From JAAZBG01 sp964390065 (GTDB lineage Bacteria > Fibrobacterota > Chitinivibrionia > Chitinivibrionales > Chitinispirillaceae), in the NCBI GenBank assembly GCA_964390065.1, contig CAYMGX010000086.1:1-17121 (forward strand): a stretch of DNA of 17,121 nt, in the 5' to 3' direction. Below the pieces are notes generated by a model. The model was not told where the DNA came from, did no database searches, and saw only the letters and a program-made list of their open reading frames with translations. Both the position numbers and the translations under genes were made by a program. This document shows positions 14,234 to 17,121 of the stretch, in pieces. Every line of letters begins with the position of its first letter. Position 1 is the stretch's first letter.

Positions 14234-15631
14234 GTGGCTTATAAGTCATCATATTACAAGAACCGGAGGAGAGGGAATACTTTTCTCCGGTTCTTTATTT
14301 TAATCTGTCTTCTCAGTTCATTCTGGTTACTCGCTCATAAGTACAACTTTATTAAAAAGAAACATCCTCCGGTTCACAATGCATCGTTAGTTCCTTCTAT
14401 TGATTACGAGTGGGAGAGACGTGTTGAAGAGCTACTTTTTTCAAAGCCCCTAAGTTATTATATTCAAAGGGATATAGCAGGTGCTGTTGTTAAGGCAGGG
14501 GATTCATTTCTAAGCCTTCTCCTTAATATGAATGTCTCAGGAAAACGTTCAGACGAGATTTATAGAATAATTAATTCTGTAGGTTTGAAAACGATCTATC
14601 CCGGAGATTCTGTTGAAGTTAAAAAAGGAGTTGCAGGAAATCTTGAACGGTTTTCAATCCTTAGCAAATCCTTCTGGTATACAATTCATTGGAAAGATAG
14701 TGTTGTTCATGTAGAAAAGAAACCTCAGGACATAACAACCTACACCTGTGTCATTAATGGTGAAATAATGACATCATTATCCGAACAGATGTATGAATGC
14801 GGAGTAAGTGATATTATTACCGGTAAATTTGCCGATATTTTTGCCTGGGACATAAACTTTTTTACTGATCCCAGAAAGGGTGATATTTTTCAGATTGTTT
14901 TTGAACAGAACTACGCTGATGGGAAAAAAGCGGGGTATGGTGATATACTTGCTGCACGTTACACGAACGGAAAGAAAACTTTTTATGCGTTCGGATTCAA
15001 GGATTCATCTGATAACGTGATGCGCTATTATGATGAAAATGGTAAGGCTGTTCAAAAAGAGTTTTTAAAAGCGCCACTTCGTTTTTCAAGGATTTCATCA
15101 GGGTTTACTCATAATCGCCGCCATCCGGTGCTTGGAATTGTTCGTCCACATCTTGGAATTGATTATGCAGCACCTACCGGAACACCTGTAGCTGCTGCGG
15201 CAGATGGAAAAGTCAACTATGCCGGTTGGAAAGGTGGTTATGGAAATTATATCGAGTTATCACATGGTGGTGCGTATACAACAACGTATGGCCATCTGCA
15301 CAAAATTATGGTGAGGAGCGGTTCAAGAGTATCGCAGGGTGAGACGATTGGTCTTGTAGGATCTACAGGTTTATCAACCGGGCCACACCTTGATTATCGT
15401 ATGAAGCGGGGATCTGCTTATGTAAATCCAAACGCCGTAACGCTTCCATCAAGAGATTCTATCGGGATTGACCGCAAGACGGATTATGAGAAGATAAAAG
15501 TATCAGGATTAATTGCGATGAATACCCGGTTTACTGATAAGTCAGGATTGCAGATTCTGCATATTAGTAAACCTGAGCCAACAGGTGTTGTTGTTAAGGA
15601 AATTGCCCTGAATAAAGGGGGTGCAAAATGA
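14234..15631 (+). CDS. Membrane-anchored M23 (LytM-type) peptidase
   Basis: Predicted envelope metallo-endopeptidase that cuts peptidoglycan cross-links, or an LytM-type regulator of another hydrolase. The N-terminus is basic and then has a membrane anchor (~19-37, FLRFFILICLLSSFWLLA). Residues ~60-270 resemble the Csd3/opacity-associated N-terminal region found before M23 domains. The peptidase domain (~295-400) shows H306-x3-D310 in HLGIDYA, H354 in GHLH, and GPHLDY with H385. The usual last motif is HxH, whose second His binds zinc; here that position is D387. GTG 14234 is preceded by GGTGGAG at suitable distance. It lies between the STAS-PEGA gene (28-base gap) and a gene it overlaps by 4 bases. 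Confidence 0.85.
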   Translation: MAYKSSYYKNRRRGNTFLRFFILICLLSSFWLLAHKYNFIKKKHPPVHNASLVPSIDYEWERRVEELLFSKPLSYYIQRDIAGAVVKAGDSFLSLLLNMNVSGKRSDEIYRIINSVGLKTIYPGDSVEVKKGVAGNLERFSILSKSFWYTIHWKDSVVHVEKKPQDITTYTCVINGEIMTSLSEQMYECGVSDIITGKFADIFAWDINFFTDPRKGDIFQIVFEQNYADGKKAGYGDILAARYTNGKKTFYAFGFKDSSDNVMRYYDENGKAVQKEFLKAPLRFSRISSGFTHNRRHPVLGIVRPHLGIDYAAPTGTPVAAAADGKVNYAGWKGGYGNYIELSHGGAYTTTYGHLHKIMVRSGSRVSQGETIGLVGSTGLSTGPHLDYRMKRGSAYVNPNAVTLPSRDSIGIDRKTDYEKIKVSGLIAMNTRFTDKSGLQILHISKPEPTGVVVKEIALNKGGAK

Positions 15632-16038
15632 CTACACCTCAGGTAATGAAAAAAATTCAAAATGATATCGTAGCTGAAAAAGACACACGGTACAAAATCC
15701 AGGCATATTCATTTGTACTTTCGGGTCTTGAATTTTACCTGAGTAGTCTTGGTGAGAAGCGTCATGTCAGCGGACAGGAACTATCGAAAGGATTATTGCT
15801 TTTTGCTTTAAAGCAATTTGGTTTGATGGCCCGGGATGTACTTCGCAACTGGGGCATAACAAAAACAGATGACTTCGGGTATATGGTTTATAATATGATC
15901 GAAATCGGGGTGATGAGTCGTCAACCGGATGATGCAGTTGAACATTTTTTTAATGTTGTAGATTTCGATGCTTTTTTTAATGTTCAAAGTTATTTTGAAG
16001 TTGATAAAGATTTTATTAAAAAAACAAAAGGTGCTTGA
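15628..16038 (+). CDS. Minf_1886-type conserved small protein of unknown function
   Basis: A 136-residue, mainly helical, cytoplasmic protein with no signal or membrane segment. The pattern RYKIQAYSFVLSGLEFYL (21-38), RHVSGQELSKG (45-55), FGLMARDVLRNWGI (65-78) and TDDFGYMVYNMIEIGVM (81-97) matches, from memory, the family annotated Minf_1886, whose function is not known. ATGA at 15628-15631 overlaps the stop of the M23 gene, so translation is probably coupled and the two belong to one operon. The -35 element of the tRNA-Phe promoter lies across its stop codon. Confidence 0.7.
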   Translation: MTTPQVMKKIQNDIVAEKDTRYKIQAYSFVLSGLEFYLSSLGEKRHVSGQELSKGLLLFALKQFGLMARDVLRNWGITKTDDFGYMVYNMIEIGVMSRQPDDAVEHFFNVVDFDAFFNVQSYFEVDKDFIKKTKGA

Positions 16039-16063
16039 TCTTACAAATTCCAAAAATTATATT
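16035..16063 (+). promoter_or_regulatory. Promoter of tRNA-Phe
   Basis: TTGATC (16035-16040) and TATATT (16058-16063) are 17 bases apart, the optimal spacing. Initiation near 16070 is ~16 bases before the tRNA. The -35 box overlaps the stop codon of the preceding gene. Confidence 0.62.
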
Positions 16064-16085
16064 AGATGCACTTTTGAAATAATGA

Positions 16086-16158
16086 GCCGCTTTAGCTCAG
16101 TCGGTAGAGCAAAGGACTGAAAATCCTTGTGTCCGCAGTTCGATTCTGCGAGGCGGCA
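16086..16158 (+). tRNA. tRNA-Phe (anticodon GAA)
   Basis: Complete cloverleaf: acceptor GCCGCTT/AGGCGGC (one G-T pair), D-stem GCTC/GAGC, anticodon stem AAGGA/TCCTT around CTGAAAA with GAA, T-stem GCAG/CTGC region with loop TTCGATT, discriminator A at 16158. CCA is not encoded. Its own promoter and terminator flank it. Confidence 0.95.
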
Positions 16159-16167
16159 ATTACTATA

Positions 16168-16198
16168 AGGCTTCAGTGTAACACCTGAGGCTTTTTTT
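16168..16198 (+). terminator. Rho-independent terminator of tRNA-Phe
   Basis: AGGCTTCAG (16168-16176) pairs with CTGAGGCTT (16185-16193), two G-U pairs, over an 8-base loop, followed by a run of T to 16198. The stop codon of the convergent methyltransferase gene (16199-16197) overlaps the end of the T-run. Confidence 0.8.
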
Positions 16199-16880
16199 AT
16201 TTAAATCCGCACAAGGACTCTTTTTTTCCACCGCATCCTGGTATTGTCGAAATAGTAAAACCTGCATTTTTTAATCCCCGTTTAACAATTCCGGCAACAG
16301 TATACGTGGCAAAAGTACCATTGGCAGAGGTTTTAATACCAATTGCATTAAGGAGTTCCTGCCGCCATATCAGCGGATTTTTTTTTGGTCCATGTCCATC
16401 CAGAAACCATACACAGCAAGGTCTTTCAAGTTCTGAAACCATTTCAAGCGCCTCTCCGATACGCAGTCTGAGCTCAAGAAAGCAGCTACCTGTCTCGATT
16501 GTACAGAAATACCATCCGTTGCCATCAATATGAAGACTTTCGTAATTACTGGTCAGAAGTGCTATGAGATCAGCATGTGTATCGCTGAAACACTTAAGAA
16601 TCTCCCGAATTCGTTTTGTTGAGAGGGGGTGCAGTTCGACAGAATTCCAGATTATTCGCTTGTTTTCAATTGCATTTTCCTTAAGGTAATCGAGAAATGC
16701 AAGGAGCATTCTGCCACTTCCAAAACCAGTTTCCCCTATAATCAGCTCATCCTGAACAGCAAGTTTTTCAAGTATTTTTGCACCTCTGAAAAAAACCTGT
16801 TTTGCCTCATGTATTGCATTAACAACGTCAAAGTAACGGTCATCATAATGTTCGTTTACGAGTATGGATGGAATAAGCAT
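16197..16880 (-). CDS. mnmD: MnmD-type tRNA (mnm5s2U34) methyltransferase domain protein
   Basis: SAM-dependent methyltransferase of the MnmC N-terminal (DUF752) family, which finishes mnm5 modification of the wobble uridine in tRNAs such as those for Lys, Glu and Gln. The SAM-binding motif ETGFGSGR is at 50-57 (usually E-x-GFGTG). The family signature appears as FLDGHGPKKNPLIW at 159-172, where the usual DGF is DGH, followed by TYTVAGIVKRGLKNAGF (192-208) and the end GGKKESLCGF. At 227 residues it has only the methyltransferase domain; the FAD oxidase half of E. coli MnmC is absent, as in stand-alone MnmD. ATG 16880 is the only usual start after an in-frame stop about 17 codons upstream; the nearest AGGA is ~12 bases away. 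Convergent with tRNA-Phe. Confidence 0.8.
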   Translation of the reverse strand: MLIPSILVNEHYDDRYFDVVNAIHEAKQVFFRGAKILEKLAVQDELIIGETGFGSGRMLLAFLDYLKENAIENKRIIWNSVELHPLSTKRIREILKCFSDTHADLIALLTSNYESLHIDGNGWYFCTIETGSCFLELRLRIGEALEMVSELERPCCVWFLDGHGPKKNPLIWRQELLNAIGIKTSANGTFATYTVAGIVKRGLKNAGFTISTIPGCGGKKESLCGFK

Positions 16881-17121
16881 ATCGGGAAAATGTCCTGTAT
16901 CGTTTGAATTAGGGAAAGATTGTTTAAATCAACCGAATATCGAGTAATTCAGTAGAGTTGTTACATGTGTCAGGCATGAAATATAAGTGATTCTCGGAAT
17001 CTCACTGTTGAATAATCTCAATTGTGTGTAAAAATCAGCGATTCAGGATAAAAAGGTATGGAGTTATAAATAAAAATCTGACTGGATTTTACAAAATAGA
17101 AATGTAAAAACTGCATTTTCG

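Noticed and set aside
16086..16199. tRNA-Phe as an integration site
   Set aside because: No integrase gene and no duplicated tRNA 3' end were found in the window.
16629..16907. 92-codon plus-strand ORF opposite mnmD
   Set aside because: It is antisense to a gene with clear methyltransferase motifs and has no recognisable fold or ribosome binding site.
1..17121. CRISPR array, insertion sequence or prophage
   Set aside because: No spaced direct repeats, transposase motifs, terminal inverted repeats or phage structural genes were seen.

Overview
The window looks like a chromosome segment of a Gram-negative, moderately AT-rich bacterium. Envelope genes dominate: a secreted Slt-type lytic transglycosylase, an RlpA family protein, a membrane-anchored M23 peptidase and a PEGA protein. 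A tiny basic AURKAIP1/COX24-type (bS22-like) protein, PEGA domains, a stand-alone Reg_prop propeller and a Minf_1886-type protein suggest the FCB/PVC side of the tree, perhaps Fibrobacterota-like. That placement is inference and weak. No phage, transposase or CRISPR array was seen.

Layout. (1) 1-1380 looks like the edge of an accessory or defence island. It holds a divergent exonuclease VII large-subunit (XseA) homologue ending in a membrane helix, then an out-of-frame remnant resembling the last ~60 codons of a type I restriction HsdR, four 9-base repeats and a small hairpin. (2) 1481-1813 (minus) is a soluble STAS protein, divergent from a FabG-type reductase that starts at TTG 2029. That reductase is followed by the Slt transglycosylase and a seven-bladed beta-propeller. 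(3) 6407-8771 carries myo-inositol-phosphate synthase, a ferritin-like protein and RlpA, with structured spacers. (4) 8772-9349 has no gene except a candidate sigma-54-dependent small RNA: a -24/-12 promoter at 9064-9079, three hairpins, and a Rho-independent terminator ending near 9250. (5) A 31-codon basic protein with its own promoter and terminator lies at 9350-9445, followed by recD2 (9617-11758). (6) 11759-12069 holds only a weak 44-codon ORF, small hairpins and a tRNA promoter, then tRNA-Arg(CCG). (7) 12310-16038 is an apparent operon: a STAS-TM-PEGA-PEGA protein that seems to start at AUU, an M23 peptidase, and a Minf_1886-type protein overlapping it by 4 bases. (8) tRNA-Phe(GAA) with promoter and terminator faces a minus-strand MnmD-type tRNA methyltransferase. 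The last ~240 bases (16881-17121) show no convincing gene, only a weak promoter-like pair (TTGTTA 16958, TATAAG 16982) and a small hairpin.

How the parts may work together: the Slt protein, RlpA and M23 peptidase all act on peptidoglycan, and the STAS-PEGA protein could link cytoplasmic signalling to the wall. RecD2, the tRNAs and MnmD are housekeeping. The most unusual items are the sigma-54 small RNA, the AUU-initiated STAS-PEGA protein, and the membrane-tethered XseA homologue next to restriction debris.
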